This document shows, in pieces, positions 9,801-18,813 of a stretch of 64,000 nt of DNA. The stretch comes from Thalassotalea loyana (GTDB lineage: Bacteria; Pseudomonadota; Gammaproteobacteria; Enterobacterales; Alteromonadaceae), in NCBI RefSeq assembly GCF_030161435.1, contig NZ_BSSV01000003.1:1-64000 (forward strand). Reading direction: 5' to 3'. Every line of letters starts with the position of its first letter. Position 1 is the stretch's first letter. The position numbers were made by a program, and so were the translations under genes. The notes below the pieces were generated by a model, which worked only from the letters and a program-made list of their open reading frames with translations, was not told the origin of the DNA and ran no database searches.

Positions 9801-10755
9801 AAGGTAAAATGTAGGTATCACGGAGGTTTTCTTTTTCCAACGCTGCTGCCGTATCACGGATTTCACGTTCACCATTTAAAAAGACAAGAATGTCCCCTTG
9901 CCCAAGATCAGACAACTCATCAACCGCATTGATGATCCCAGAAATCACATCACTTTCATCATTATCAGATAACGGGCGATAATGAATATCTACAGGGAAC
10001 GTACGTCCAGAAACCTCAATGATTGGCGCGTTGTTAAAATGTTTTGAGAACCGTTCGGGATCAATCGTTGCTGATGTAATAATTACTTTCAAATCAGGAC
10101 GCTTTGGCAATATTTGACGCAAATATCCCAAGATGAAATCAATATTCAAACTACGTTCATGCGCTTCATCAATAATGATGGTATCGTACTGACGCAATAG
10201 TCGATCTTTTTGCATTTCTGCAAGCAAAATACCGTCGGTCATCAGCTTGATAAAAGAGTTATCACTGACTTGATCGTTAAAGCGAACTTTGTAACCAACT
10301 TTATCACCAAGTGTGGTGCCAATTTCTTCAGCAATTCGGTTAGCGACAGTCCGGGCTGCGATTCGACGTGGCTGGGTATGACCAATTAAACCGTCAACAC
10401 CTCGGCCTAGTTCTAAACAAATCTTTGGGATTTGAGTCGTCTTACCCGAGCCCGTTTCACCGGCTATGATAACGACTTGATTCTGCTCTATCGCCTGGCT
10501 AATTTTATCAACAGATTGAGATACGGGTAGGCCTTCTGGATAGCTAACATCAGGCTTGTTGGCAAGTTTTGATGCTTTATTTTTGGTAGACCGTGTGATG
10601 TCGTCAGCTATTTTCGCTAACGTCTTAATCTGTTTGTCTTCATTCTTTATTTTCTTTACACCATTAAGCCTACTTTTAAGTAAGCCATAGTCTGATTTTT
10701 TAGCGTCTTTTAAAGTTTGAAGAAGTTCTTTAATAATTTCTGAAGGCGATGACAT
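6865..10755 (-). CDS. hrpA: ATP-dependent RNA helicase HrpA
   Basis: A 1296-residue DEAH-box helicase, matching the ~1300-residue HrpA family. Motifs in order are: Walker A 'GETGSGKT' at 99-106, 'DEAH' at 196-199, 'SAT' at 228-230 and motif VI 'QRAGRCGR' at 391-398. These are followed by the helicase-associated domain and the long DUF3418-type C-terminal region peculiar to HrpA. In E. coli HrpA processes daa fimbrial mRNA and helps rescue stalled ribosomes. It appears monocistronic: the neighbouring genes on the same strand are separated by gaps of more than 90 bp. Confidence 0.95.
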   Translation of the reverse strand: MSSPSEIIKELLQTLKDAKKSDYGLLKSRLNGVKKIKNEDKQIKTLAKIADDITRSTKNKASKLANKPDVSYPEGLPVSQSVDKISQAIEQNQVVIIAGETGSGKTTQIPKICLELGRGVDGLIGHTQPRRIAARTVANRIAEEIGTTLGDKVGYKVRFNDQVSDNSFIKLMTDGILLAEMQKDRLLRQYDTIIIDEAHERSLNIDFILGYLRQILPKRPDLKVIITSATIDPERFSKHFNNAPIIEVSGRTFPVDIHYRPLSDNDESDVISGIINAVDELSDLGQGDILVFLNGEREIRDTAAALEKENLRDTYILPLYSRLTVQEQNRIFAPHTGRNIVLATNVAETSLTVPGIKYVIDPGTARISRYSYRTKVQRLPIEAISQASANQRAGRCGRVSEGVCIRLYSEEDFLGRPEFTDPEILRTNLATVILQMLALDLGNISDFPFVQAPDNRNINDGMRLLEELAAVSSQKGQIKLTQVGRLLSKFPIDPRLAKMILTSTELGCSGDVVTVVSALSIQDPRERPHEKQQAADEKHSRFKDKQSDFVSLLNLWRYIGEQQKALSNNQFRKLCQKEYLSYIRIREWQDIVAQLKISLKEIHQSYTFVDYEDDSKLALIHQSLLSGLLSHIGQLDEHKEFKGARGSKFFVFPGSALAKKPPKWIMAAELVETSRLFARMVSKIDPLWIEPLAKHLLKKSYSEPHWEKKRGCVMAYEQVSLYGLVIVPKRKVVFNQIEPETCREIFINEALVNGDSTIQADFVKHNKTLVAEIETLEQKARRKNFLIEEYQLAQFFAERIPEHVICQRSFLSWWKKESNNNSKLLHFTKSFLLNEDESAVTKDKYPNTWKQDRLTLPLTYHFSPGDPDDGISVNIPVGILNQVQADGFDWLIPALRLELITAMIKGLPKTLRKNFVPAPNYAQACFDAISPGELSINAAVAKHLLRMSGIRLPEDCFEHVELPIHFKMNFKVLNEKGKLLDQGRDLVHLQAKLQGKVKASIKKVADKGIERKDITTWDFSTLPTSYEKKIANMSIKAFPVLVDHKTSVAIELMEQESLAQQEMIKGMSRLILLNTPSPVKYLQEKLPNKTKLGMYFNPFGSIGQLLDDCILAACQSLLLSLPELPQDEASFNRAKDFVRTEIADNVLSAAIKVEQVLALSHDIRKKLKGNMGLSMIQAHGDIKEQVSKMVFKGFVTASGIQRLDDMIRYLNAILRRLEKLPIDPNQDRLKMLEVEKTENAYQQLLSKQRSDLPKPKDLLETRWMIEELRVSLFAQNLRTAYPISVKRILNHLKEFN

Positions 10756-10818
10756 GAAAATGCATAGGAGTTCTAACTAAGTGATTGAATATTAGCACTT
10801 CACTTAATCGAATGCAGT

Positions 10819-10844
10819 AAAAAAGGGGCTCAATTGGCCCCTTT
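10819..10844 (-). terminator. Rho-independent terminator of the CBS-domain gene
   Basis: An 8-bp GC-rich stem ('AAAGGGGC' 10822-10829 and 'GCCCCTTT' 10837-10844) with a 7-base loop. Read on the minus strand it is followed by a run of six T (10819-10824 as A on the plus strand). It lies 28 bp past the stop of the CBS gene. Confidence 0.85.
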
Positions 10845-10871
10845 CGTCTGTCTAATCATGTTCAAATGCAA

Positions 10872-11291
10872 TTATGCACCTACTTTAAAGCTTTCTCGCA
10901 TGTGTAAGTCAATCGCTCTTAACACGTCATTTCGCGAGATAGTGCCTTGTAAATTGCCATCATCATCTACGACTGGGTAAACTTTTGGTTTATTACCTAA
11001 CATATTCTGACCGAGCTCAACAATTGAATCGTACGTTTTAACCGCTAACACATCAGTGCGCATAATATCACTCACGTTTGCAATGTGAGAATTGTGATAA
11101 ATCGACTTAAGCATTTTCTCAAGCACATCACTCTCAGACAAAAAGCCAATCAGTCGGTATTTATCATCGATTACTGGTCCACCTATTTGCTTAGTTTTCA
11201 AAAATCTAAGCGATGCTTCTTCTACACTCATGTCTGCAGTAAAGGTTACGGGGTATTGATTGACGTAGTCACGAACTTGAACAGATTCCAT
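10872..11291 (-). CDS. Two-CBS-domain protein
   Basis: A 139-residue protein made of two CBS motifs (about residues 8-60 and 75-130) and nothing else. Typical blocks are 'ADMSVEEASLRFLKTKQIGGPVIDD', readable in two parts, and 'YPVVDDDGNLQGTISRNDVLRAID'. Paired CBS domains bind adenine nucleotides and often act as energy sensors or regulatory subunits; the partner is not shown by the context. It has its own strong terminator, so it is an independent unit. Confidence 0.88.
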   Translation of the reverse strand: MESVQVRDYVNQYPVTFTADMSVEEASLRFLKTKQIGGPVIDDKYRLIGFLSESDVLEKMLKSIYHNSHIANVSDIMRTDVLAVKTYDSIVELGQNMLGNKPKVYPVVDDDGNLQGTISRNDVLRAIDLHMRESFKVGA

Positions 11292-11441
11292 ATTCTATCT
11301 CTTCTTATGCTTAAAAATTACTCATCACACTTTTACTGTAGACACAAACCATTCATATTTCACGACATTTTTTACAAATTCGTAAAAAAAATTTAAACCG
11401 AAAAATACGAGTGTAAAGATTTGACTACCCTAACGCTCAAT

Positions 11442-12479
11442 TTAGTCTTTTTTATCTTTGAAAATAGCCACATAGGGCTTTTCACCAGCAACACGACTTG
11501 CGCGGTACATACCCGTTGAGTTAAATGGCATACTAATATTGCCTTTAGCATCAACAGCAATCACACCACCATTACCGCCAGCTTCAACCAAAACATCATT
11601 GATCACCGTATTAGCTGCCATATCTAATGGTATACCTTGATATTGCATTCGCGCACAGATATCTGCCGCTACATGATACCGAATAAAATATTCACCATGA
11701 CCCGTCGCTGAAACTGCACAGCTTGCGTTATTAGCATAAGTGCCTGCGCCAATAATCGGTGCATCGCCTACGCGGCCCCAACGTTTTGCGGTCATTCCTC
11801 CCGTCGAAGTCCCACTGGTAAGGTTGCCGTATTTGTCTAATGCTACAGCTCCCACCGTGCCGTATTTAAAGTGATTTGGTAGTGTCTCATGCGCTGCTTG
11901 AAAGTCTTTAAGCTCACGCTCTTTTTCGGCTAATTTTTTCTTTGCACGTTGCAACGCTTTGTATCGATGCTTGGTATCAAAATAGCTGTTATCAACAAGC
12001 GTTAAACCTTGCTCCTTTGCAAAGCGTTCTGCACCATCACCACTGAGCATGACATGGACAGATTCTTCCATCACTTTTTCAGCTAAAGCAATAGGACTTT
12101 TAACGATTTTCACACCTGATACTGCACCTGCATTTAACGTTTTACCATCCATAATTGATGCATCAAGTTCATGATGCCCTTCATAGGTATAAACCGCCCC
12201 TTTACCTGCATTAAATAGCGGAGAGTCTTCTAGAATCTGGATTGCAGCAATAACCGCTTCTTGGCTCGTTTTACCACTTTCTAGTAACGCGTAACCTTTA
12301 TTAACCGCTTTTAGTAGTGTTTTCTCATATTTTCTTTGTTTTTCAGGCGTCATGTTCTTTTTCAAAATCGTGCCTGCACCACCATGAATTGCAATAGCAA
12401 AATCATGCTTTGCTATTGATGGAAAACTAACCGTAATAGCACTAACAAAAGCTGACATAAAAAGTAATTTTTTACTCAT
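11442..12479 (-). CDS. Isoaspartyl peptidase / type III L-asparaginase, exported
   Basis: A Ntn-hydrolase of the plant-type asparaginase family. 'AIAIHGGAGTI' marks the N-terminal part. The autocleavage and catalytic threonine is in 'YGTVGAVA' (Thr208 with the start used here), and 'GTSTGG' and 'GHGEYFIR' follow. The enzyme hydrolyses beta-aspartyl dipeptides and asparagine after self-cleavage into two chains. A signal peptide ('KKLLFMSAFVSAITVSFPSIA') directs it to the periplasm. I chose the ATG at 12479, which has AGGG about 8 bases upstream, over one 8 codons earlier that would overlap the VOC gene. It is last in the apparent recCBD-led run. Confidence 0.88.
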   Translation of the reverse strand: MSKKLLFMSAFVSAITVSFPSIAKHDFAIAIHGGAGTILKKNMTPEKQRKYEKTLLKAVNKGYALLESGKTSQEAVIAAIQILEDSPLFNAGKGAVYTYEGHHELDASIMDGKTLNAGAVSGVKIVKSPIALAEKVMEESVHVMLSGDGAERFAKEQGLTLVDNSYFDTKHRYKALQRAKKKLAEKERELKDFQAAHETLPNHFKYGTVGAVALDKYGNLTSGTSTGGMTAKRWGRVGDAPIIGAGTYANNASCAVSATGHGEYFIRYHVAADICARMQYQGIPLDMAANTVINDVLVEAGGNGGVIAVDAKGNISMPFNSTGMYRASRVAGEKPYVAIFKDKKD

Positions 12480-12484
12480 AATAT

Positions 12485-12859
12485 TTACCCTGCAACAAAA
12501 CAAAATGCGTTGAATTTATGGCCTTCTGGTGTTCGAAAATAGCCGGCATAGAAGTTATCTGGTCGGATTCCTGGCTCACCTTCATCCGTCGCACCAAGTG
12601 CAATTGCTTTACGATAAAAAGCATCAACCTGTTCAGGATTTTCAACAGCGATAGCGACCATCGTTCCATTACCAACTGACATAGGCTGCCCGTCAAATGG
12701 TTTTATCAAGCAAACACCCGGCGCTTCTGGTGACGTAGCCCAAGCAATAAAGCTGTCCTCTTCCATAAATCGATTTGCACCTATGGTAGAAAATAACTCA
12801 TCGTAAAATGGTGCGCTGACTGATAAATCATCAGTTCCTAGCGTAATATAACCAATCAT
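12485..12859 (-). CDS. VOC (glyoxalase/bleomycin-resistance fold) protein
   Basis: A 124-residue vicinal-oxygen-chelate protein. The family blocks 'GYITLGTDDLSVSAPFYDELF', in short segments, and the C-terminal 'NFYAGYFRTPEGHKFNAFC' are clear. The closest known relatives are glyoxalase-like proteins of unassigned substrate. It lies 5 bp before the asparaginase start and 20 bp after DUF3087, so it is in the same transcript. The window holds several other VOC genes in the accessory region. Confidence 0.85.
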   Translation of the reverse strand: MIGYITLGTDDLSVSAPFYDELFSTIGANRFMEEDSFIAWATSPEAPGVCLIKPFDGQPMSVGNGTMVAIAVENPEQVDAFYRKAIALGATDEGEPGIRPDNFYAGYFRTPEGHKFNAFCFVAG

Positions 12860-12879
12860 AACCGTCTCCTTCCTACTAT

Positions 12880-13392
12880 TTAAAAATTAGAGAGCACTTT
12901 TTTATCAAAACTTGTCTGTGCTAACGTCATTTGAAATTCTTGTGCTTTATCTTTAATAATCTGGTGATTTTTAACAAGTTCATTCATCGTTAACGTATTG
13001 TTATCCAACGTATAAACCTGCGCTAAGCTGCGATAATAAAAATCCATAGTTTGTAGTGCATCAATATTACCTTCCATTGCTTGAGGTTTAATCTTAGCGA
13101 CTTTCCGATAAATTGCATTTTGTAATTGCTTTAACTGCCATACGTAATATATTTCTTTAAAGTACGCGTGATTTCTAAATCGACTAAGCGTAAAGCTTGA
13201 TATGGCAAGACCAATTACAACGCCCATTAAATTAAACCGAAAATGACTCTCCCCCTCAAAACCTGATGAGAATGCACTGATAAGTACTTGGCCAAAAAGT
13301 AGAGATAAGATGGCAAAGCCAAATACGAAGGAAATGATTACCACATTAAGGTGTTTGCGGTAAGTATCTTTATCTATGTCGATAAGTGTCAT
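12880..13392 (-). CDS. DUF3087 family membrane protein
   Basis: A 170-residue protein resembling DUF3087 of marine gammaproteobacteria. Two membrane segments lie at about residues 16-38 and 50-65. A charged cytosolic part follows, with 'YYVWQLKQLQNAIYRK' and 'DFYYRSLAQVYTLDNNTLT'. The family's function is unknown. It starts 7 bp after the recD stop, so it is cotranscribed with recCBD. Confidence 0.75.
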   Translation of the reverse strand: MTLIDIDKDTYRKHLNVVIISFVFGFAILSLLFGQVLISAFSSGFEGESHFRFNLMGVVIGLAISSFTLSRFRNHAYFKEIYYVWQLKQLQNAIYRKVAKIKPQAMEGNIDALQTMDFYYRSLAQVYTLDNNTLTMNELVKNHQIIKDKAQEFQMTLAQTSFDKKVLSNF

Positions 13393-13399
13393 GGTAAAC

Positions 13400-15289
13400 C
13401 TATAAATTTAATTGAGAATGTCGAATTACTTGAGCTTCAACACCTTGTTTCCAGACGGCGTATTCACCAATGACGGAAAGTTGCTGTTTTGCTCGTGTAA
13501 TGCCCGTGTATAACAATTCACGGGTTAATAATTTGTTCTGACTATTGTCCGGCAATGCCATAAGTACATGATTAAACTCACTGCCTTGTGTCTTATGAAT
13601 CGTCATCGCGTATACCAATTCAAAACTTGGTAATCTTGATGGGATTAATGACTTGTAACCGTCGACTTGTTCAAAAACGGCAACAAGTTGATCATTTTCT
13701 TGCCAGATTAATCCAATATCACCATTATACAGACCCAACTTATGATGATTTTCTGTAATCATGATTGGCATTCCATGATACAAAGGCATTTTTTTATAGC
13801 CTTGATTAGTATCAATAAGTTGTTGTTCTATAAAACGCTGAACAACAATGTGATTTAGGTTTTCAACACCTAACTCCCCTTTTCGCATTGCTACCAGTAC
13901 TCTGAATTTAGCTAGCTGTACAAACGCTTGAGATAAGTCGGTCATCGCAAGTAATGGCTTATAATAGGTATCGATATACTTTGATAATACAGTCATATTC
14001 TCGCCACTTTCTAAGCTTACTTGCTGCGAAGCATCAGCTTCTAGTCTTTGCCAACTCGCATTAGCATTCCCTGCTATCACGTGCTTAGCAACAACGCCTA
14101 TGCCACCTTGACCATCAAATCGCCTTGAATGCTGCAAAATGGTTAGGTGATCGGTCACATTATTTTGGTCAACCGCTAATAACTGGCCTGTATCATGGCG
14201 AAGCACTTTAGATAAGAACACTGAATTTTTTTCGCTGTATCCTCGATGGGGTCTTGGCGCGATATCCGATAGCACACTACCACTGGCGACTGACGGTAAT
14301 TGATCAGGATCACCAAGAAGAATAACTTTGGCATGTTCTGGCAATGCGCGAAATATCCTCGTCATTAACGCCAAGTCAATCATTGATGCTTCATCTATTA
14401 ATAACACATCAACCGGTAAGAGATTGTTTTGATCGTGCTTAAAGTTAACTTGGTTCGCTCTAACCCCCAAAAGTCGATGAATTGTTTGTGCTTTCGATGG
14501 AAGTTTTTCAAGGACATCATCATCAATCATCCCTTTAAAACCGGCTATGGCCGCAAGAATAGATTCAGATAAACGCTGAGCGGCCTTACCCGTAGGCGCT
14601 GTCAACGCGATATTTAGCCTAGTATCATCCTGATGTTGATTTAACATCACAAGCGCTGCGAGTAGTTTAGTTACGGTATACGTTTTACCCGTACCTGGTC
14701 CACCAGCAATCACGGTAAAATTTTTGTTTAACGCGTTAGCAACAGCGATTTTTTGCCAATCGATTTCCTGATGCCCATCATCAGGGAATAACTCAGTAAC
14801 AACCGCTGCTGAGGCTTCAACATTTGTCTGGCTTGTTTCAGACAATTTGACTTTAATCGCTTTTTCGAGCTGACGTTCGAATAAATAATATCGACGTAAG
14901 TACAAGTGCTCATTTTCTAGCACGATCATCGCGTTGTGGTTATTTAACGCTTCATATTTATTAAGCTCAGCCAACAAGGTTGGTTTATCAGAAAAGCTAA
15001 ATCCTGGCTTTTCCTCATCACTGTAATCTTCGTCACTTTGCCACAAGCGTTTACCCGCAACCAGATCGAGTGGCAAACAACTATGGCCATTTTGTAAGGC
15101 TTGGTGACAAGCTATTGCTAAATGAAAGATGTCACTGTTTGACGTATTTAGCGTTTGGCATACATTCAACGCAAAGTAGAAATCTATAGCCTGTATTTCA
15201 GCTAGCGCAGAAAATGCTGCCCGATAATTTACATAGGGAATGCTAGTTTGCTCTTGTAAGTCATGTTGAGTTGTATCTATCACCATCAT
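13400..15289 (-). CDS. recD: Exodeoxyribonuclease V alpha subunit RecD
   Basis: A 629-residue superfamily 1B helicase, the 5'-3' motor of RecBCD. Walker A 'GGPGTGKT' lies at about 196-203 and Walker B 'LLIDEAS' near 296-302. Further motifs are 'LLGDPDQLPSV' and the C-terminal 'TIHKTQGSEFNHV' and 'YTGITRAKQ'. With RecB and RecC it unwinds and degrades DNA from double-strand ends and loads RecA after Chi. The start codon overlaps the recB stop by 4 bp (ATGA), which suggests translational coupling. Confidence 0.97.
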   Translation of the reverse strand: MMVIDTTQHDLQEQTSIPYVNYRAAFSALAEIQAIDFYFALNVCQTLNTSNSDIFHLAIACHQALQNGHSCLPLDLVAGKRLWQSDEDYSDEEKPGFSFSDKPTLLAELNKYEALNNHNAMIVLENEHLYLRRYYLFERQLEKAIKVKLSETSQTNVEASAAVVTELFPDDGHQEIDWQKIAVANALNKNFTVIAGGPGTGKTYTVTKLLAALVMLNQHQDDTRLNIALTAPTGKAAQRLSESILAAIAGFKGMIDDDVLEKLPSKAQTIHRLLGVRANQVNFKHDQNNLLPVDVLLIDEASMIDLALMTRIFRALPEHAKVILLGDPDQLPSVASGSVLSDIAPRPHRGYSEKNSVFLSKVLRHDTGQLLAVDQNNVTDHLTILQHSRRFDGQGGIGVVAKHVIAGNANASWQRLEADASQQVSLESGENMTVLSKYIDTYYKPLLAMTDLSQAFVQLAKFRVLVAMRKGELGVENLNHIVVQRFIEQQLIDTNQGYKKMPLYHGMPIMITENHHKLGLYNGDIGLIWQENDQLVAVFEQVDGYKSLIPSRLPSFELVYAMTIHKTQGSEFNHVLMALPDNSQNKLLTRELLYTGITRAKQQLSVIGEYAVWKQGVEAQVIRHSQLNL

Positions 15290-18200
15290 GTTTGCTCCGA
15301 TATAACAGACGACGCCATAAGCTTCCCAGAGAAAACATCATCTAAAGCTTGCAACTCACTCGATAAAATTTCACGAAAGTAAACCCCTGTCGACTCCTGC
15401 GTGGTAGGTGTCATGCCACGTAGGTAGAGATAATAGATTCCACCAAAATGTTTTTCTGGCTGATAGTCAGGTAACTGATGTTGTAAATATCGATGAAGCG
15501 CAAGACTATAGATTAGATACTGTAAATCATAGTGATGATCTTCCATGTGTTCTGCGAGATTAACGTGCTTGTAATCATTTAGTTGATGGCCCAAATGGCT
15601 CGATTTGTAATCACAAACATAGTACTTTCCTTCATGTTCAAATACTAAATCAATAAAACCATGCATCATCCCTTTCAACTGCTTTACAAAGGGCAAATAC
15701 ACTCTCTTGTTGTATGTTGTTCTACGATTTGGATTAGATTTTCGGTGGTTTGTTAACAGTTCAATCAATTGTGGTAATTTTGTCTCTTCCATAGGAAAGT
15801 AGAACTCACATTCTCTGAGTGTTCTTTCATGTTGAATGTCAGACAAGGTAAACAGATTTGGATTATCCGTCGCATTTACTAGCGGTGTATCAACGATTTC
15901 TCCTAACCAAGAGACAAGGTCTGATATTTGATCTTTAGACAAAATATCCTGATACCTGTGCTGATTTTTTTCTATCGTTTCTTGCCAATTTGGTGAGTCA
16001 AAACTATTGTATTCCAACATCTCGTGCAGCAAGTTACCTGCTTGAGCGCCTTTAGTTAAGGTGAAGCGTAAACTAAGATCGGTTGTGCTCGAATCTTCAG
16101 CATCGTCTGTTTCATCACGATCTGGTGCTGATATCCCTTGGTGACGCATGTTACGGCTTAACGCGGTAAAAGAGCTGAGCCACCAGTCTCTCTCTATTTT
16201 ACCGTTAAACACAGCAACACTCGCTTGTGATTCACTAACGTCAATAGGATCTTCCGCGAATTCTTCTACCCGTATCTGGTCAAATTCAACCCCATGATAG
16301 CCAATGTCATCAGTTGTACTTGATAAATCCAGTAGTTGCTGTGATAGATTCTCATCAGCTGATAGAGCCATGGTCAAACCAAGTGGCGATAATTGAGACT
16401 TTTCAAAATTTGCAGTGAGTAAATAACATCGTTGCTCTGCACGCGTGATTGCAACATACAGGAGTCTAACAGCCTCTGCATGTGCTTCATTTACCATGGC
16501 GAATTTTTGCTCATCATCACCGCCTAAGCTCGTTGCTTTATTTCCATCAGCCAAGTGATATTCAATTAAACTCACATTTCGTGAGCCAACACGAAGTGGA
16601 TTTTTATATCGTGTAGCAAAAGGAACAAATACGACCGGGTATTCAAGGCCTTTCGAACCATGCTGCGTCACAATCTTAATCAAATTAGCATCAGATTCTA
16701 AACGCAATTCTGCTTCTGTATTCACCGCATCATTCGTTAACTGTTGCTCAAACCAAAACAGGAGCTCTTGTGGTAATCGATGCGTGTTACTTGCCTCTTG
16801 TAGTAGTTCAAATAAATGGAGAATATTCGTTAGAACACGATCTTTCTGGCTACTGTCGATTTGAAAATGATCATGTAAGAAGCTTAATGCCATTGGCATA
16901 AAACCTTGACCTTGCCAAACGTCACGTAAGTATTCAAACACCTGTTTTTGCTCTTGCCATCCAATTTCATTTTGTTGTAATGCTAGGAAAGCTTCATGTG
17001 TATATCCCAAAAACATGGTCGTTAGTGCACAGCTATATAATTGTTCATTCTCTAATTCGATAACACCACGTAATAAATTAAAGAGTTGTTTAGCTTCCAT
17101 CGAACTAAACAAATTATCTCGATTACTTAGAAACACTGAAGCTAGGCCACGCTCGTCTAGCGCTTTTTTAATCTGCTGTGCTTCACCCGAGTCACGGATA
17201 AGTACGGCAAAATCTTTTGCCGATAAGTGCTGTTCTTCTGACAATAAACGATGTATCTCACTGGCACACCAATGGGCCATATCAACACGTGCGCTTTGCT
17301 TAACCGTATCTTCACTAACAAAGTCGATAATTTGCAGTGGTTTAAAGTTTTGCTGGCATATTAATTCAGTTTTTGCTTTCACCGATGGCTTAACTGGCAG
17401 ATATTCTATGTTGTACTTGAATACATCAACGGGCGCTTCGTCGAGCGAGTTTCCGTAAAACAGTCGATTATACGCATTGATCATTCCTTTACTCGACCGC
17501 CAGTTTGTATCCATTACCCATTGATAATGACATTGACTTCGCGCAGATAAATAAGCGAAAACATCGCCTCCCCTGAAGCCATAAATGGCTTGTTTAGGAT
17601 CACCTATCATAAATACACAGGCGTCATCTTTCGCGCCATAGATTTGATTGATTATCGTATATTGAGCACTGTCTGTATCTTGAAACTCATCAACGAGTGC
17701 AACGGGATAATCACTAAACAGTTGTAATGCTAGCGCTGAATCATTGGCAACGCATTGCGCGAGCTTTTCTACTAAATCGTCAAAGCCTAGAATATTTTGC
17801 TGATCTTTTTCATCTACAATTAATGCTTTGACTTGTGCAATCCCGTCTTTGGCGATGATATAGGCGTCTGCTTTCGCAAATGTCTTAGCTAAATTGCCCT
17901 GTTCCTTTTTCACTTCATTTAGCTGAGTAAATGCCTCAACAATTGCTGTTTTATGTTTCGAGCGGGCATAACGTCGCCCATCAGCAAAAGCGAATGTTGG
18001 TGTTGTAAAACTGTGTTCAAAGTTTTCAATACTTGCGGACAACCACCCTTTTAGCTCCTTTAACTCACTGATTCTGGTTTCTCGATCTTTACCCTTCTTT
18101 GTCTCTATCAGTGCTTCAGTCAGCATAGCTTCAGCGTTTTCGATGTCTTCAAGCGCACGTCTCAACTTTGCATGGAACTTTAACTTTAATTCGTCTTTTT

Positions 18201-18813
18201 CGATTACCTTGATTGGAATGTCTTGTAATATCGCTTTAGCAAAACTATCAATAAAGGTTTCTGGGGTATTCCAAAATTCTGCCAATTGAAGAAATCGAAG
18301 TTCGTCGGTTTTTGCTAATTTACGATACCAATCCTGAACGGCCTGCAACATGGGTGTGTGCATATCAGGACTTAGGCTTGCGTCCAATGAAATCTGTGCA
18401 TTGAATGCATATTGGTTTAACACCCGCTGACAAAACCCATGGATCGTAAAAATTGCAGCCTCATCAATAAACAGCAATGCTCGCTTTAAAATGAGTTTGG
18501 CTTCTTGCGCATCAATATTTTGTGCAAGTGATTGATAAAATGGATCTTGCGATACTAGCTCGCTCCAATTTTGAAGCGCGTCGCGTAACGTATCATCAAT
18601 TCGCCCTTTTAACTCCTGTGTTGCATCTTTGGTAAAAGTCATCACCAGAATTTGTTCTACCGTTAATTTCTTTTCGAGTAATAAACGCAAGTATAAGCGA
18701 GTGATATTGTATGTTTTCCCCGTTCCGGCACTTGCTTCAATCAAGTGCATTCCTGTTAGCGGGATTGAATGTGCTTCAAGTAATTCAGGGCGAGGATTAA
18801 GTTGATTTGCCAT
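15286..18813 (-). CDS. recB: Exodeoxyribonuclease V beta subunit RecB
   Basis: A 1175-residue UvrD-type 3'-5' helicase-nuclease. Walker A 'EASAGTGKTYN' is at 26-36, 'VDEFQDTD' marks motif II, 'GDPKQAIYGFRGGD' motif III, and 'TQHGSKGLEYPVVFVPF' motif V. The C-terminal nuclease domain keeps the active-site pattern with 'HGFIDLVFEHEGKYYVCDYKS', given here in its two known blocks GFIDLVF and CDYKS. It carries all RecBCD nuclease activity. The start overlaps the recC stop by one base (TAATG). Confidence 0.97.
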   Translation of the reverse strand: MANQLNPRPELLEAHSIPLTGMHLIEASAGTGKTYNITRLYLRLLLEKKLTVEQILVMTFTKDATQELKGRIDDTLRDALQNWSELVSQDPFYQSLAQNIDAQEAKLILKRALLFIDEAAIFTIHGFCQRVLNQYAFNAQISLDASLSPDMHTPMLQAVQDWYRKLAKTDELRFLQLAEFWNTPETFIDSFAKAILQDIPIKVIEKDELKLKFHAKLRRALEDIENAEAMLTEALIETKKGKDRETRISELKELKGWLSASIENFEHSFTTPTFAFADGRRYARSKHKTAIVEAFTQLNEVKKEQGNLAKTFAKADAYIIAKDGIAQVKALIVDEKDQQNILGFDDLVEKLAQCVANDSALALQLFSDYPVALVDEFQDTDSAQYTIINQIYGAKDDACVFMIGDPKQAIYGFRGGDVFAYLSARSQCHYQWVMDTNWRSSKGMINAYNRLFYGNSLDEAPVDVFKYNIEYLPVKPSVKAKTELICQQNFKPLQIIDFVSEDTVKQSARVDMAHWCASEIHRLLSEEQHLSAKDFAVLIRDSGEAQQIKKALDERGLASVFLSNRDNLFSSMEAKQLFNLLRGVIELENEQLYSCALTTMFLGYTHEAFLALQQNEIGWQEQKQVFEYLRDVWQGQGFMPMALSFLHDHFQIDSSQKDRVLTNILHLFELLQEASNTHRLPQELLFWFEQQLTNDAVNTEAELRLESDANLIKIVTQHGSKGLEYPVVFVPFATRYKNPLRVGSRNVSLIEYHLADGNKATSLGGDDEQKFAMVNEAHAEAVRLLYVAITRAEQRCYLLTANFEKSQLSPLGLTMALSADENLSQQLLDLSSTTDDIGYHGVEFDQIRVEEFAEDPIDVSESQASVAVFNGKIERDWWLSSFTALSRNMRHQGISAPDRDETDDAEDSSTTDLSLRFTLTKGAQAGNLLHEMLEYNSFDSPNWQETIEKNQHRYQDILSKDQISDLVSWLGEIVDTPLVNATDNPNLFTLSDIQHERTLRECEFYFPMEETKLPQLIELLTNHRKSNPNRRTTYNKRVYLPFVKQLKGMMHGFIDLVFEHEGKYYVCDYKSSHLGHQLNDYKHVNLAEHMEDHHYDLQYLIYSLALHRYLQHQLPDYQPEKHFGGIYYLYLRGMTPTTQESTGVYFREILSSELQALDDVFSGKLMASSVISEQT

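Noticed and set aside
12472-12696. 74-codon frame overlapping the VOC and asparaginase starts
   Set aside because: It is out of frame with the clear VOC protein and has no supporting motif.
17015-17458. 147-codon plus-strand frame inside recB
   Set aside because: It is a shadow of the recB coding sequence; the minus frame has clear helicase motifs.
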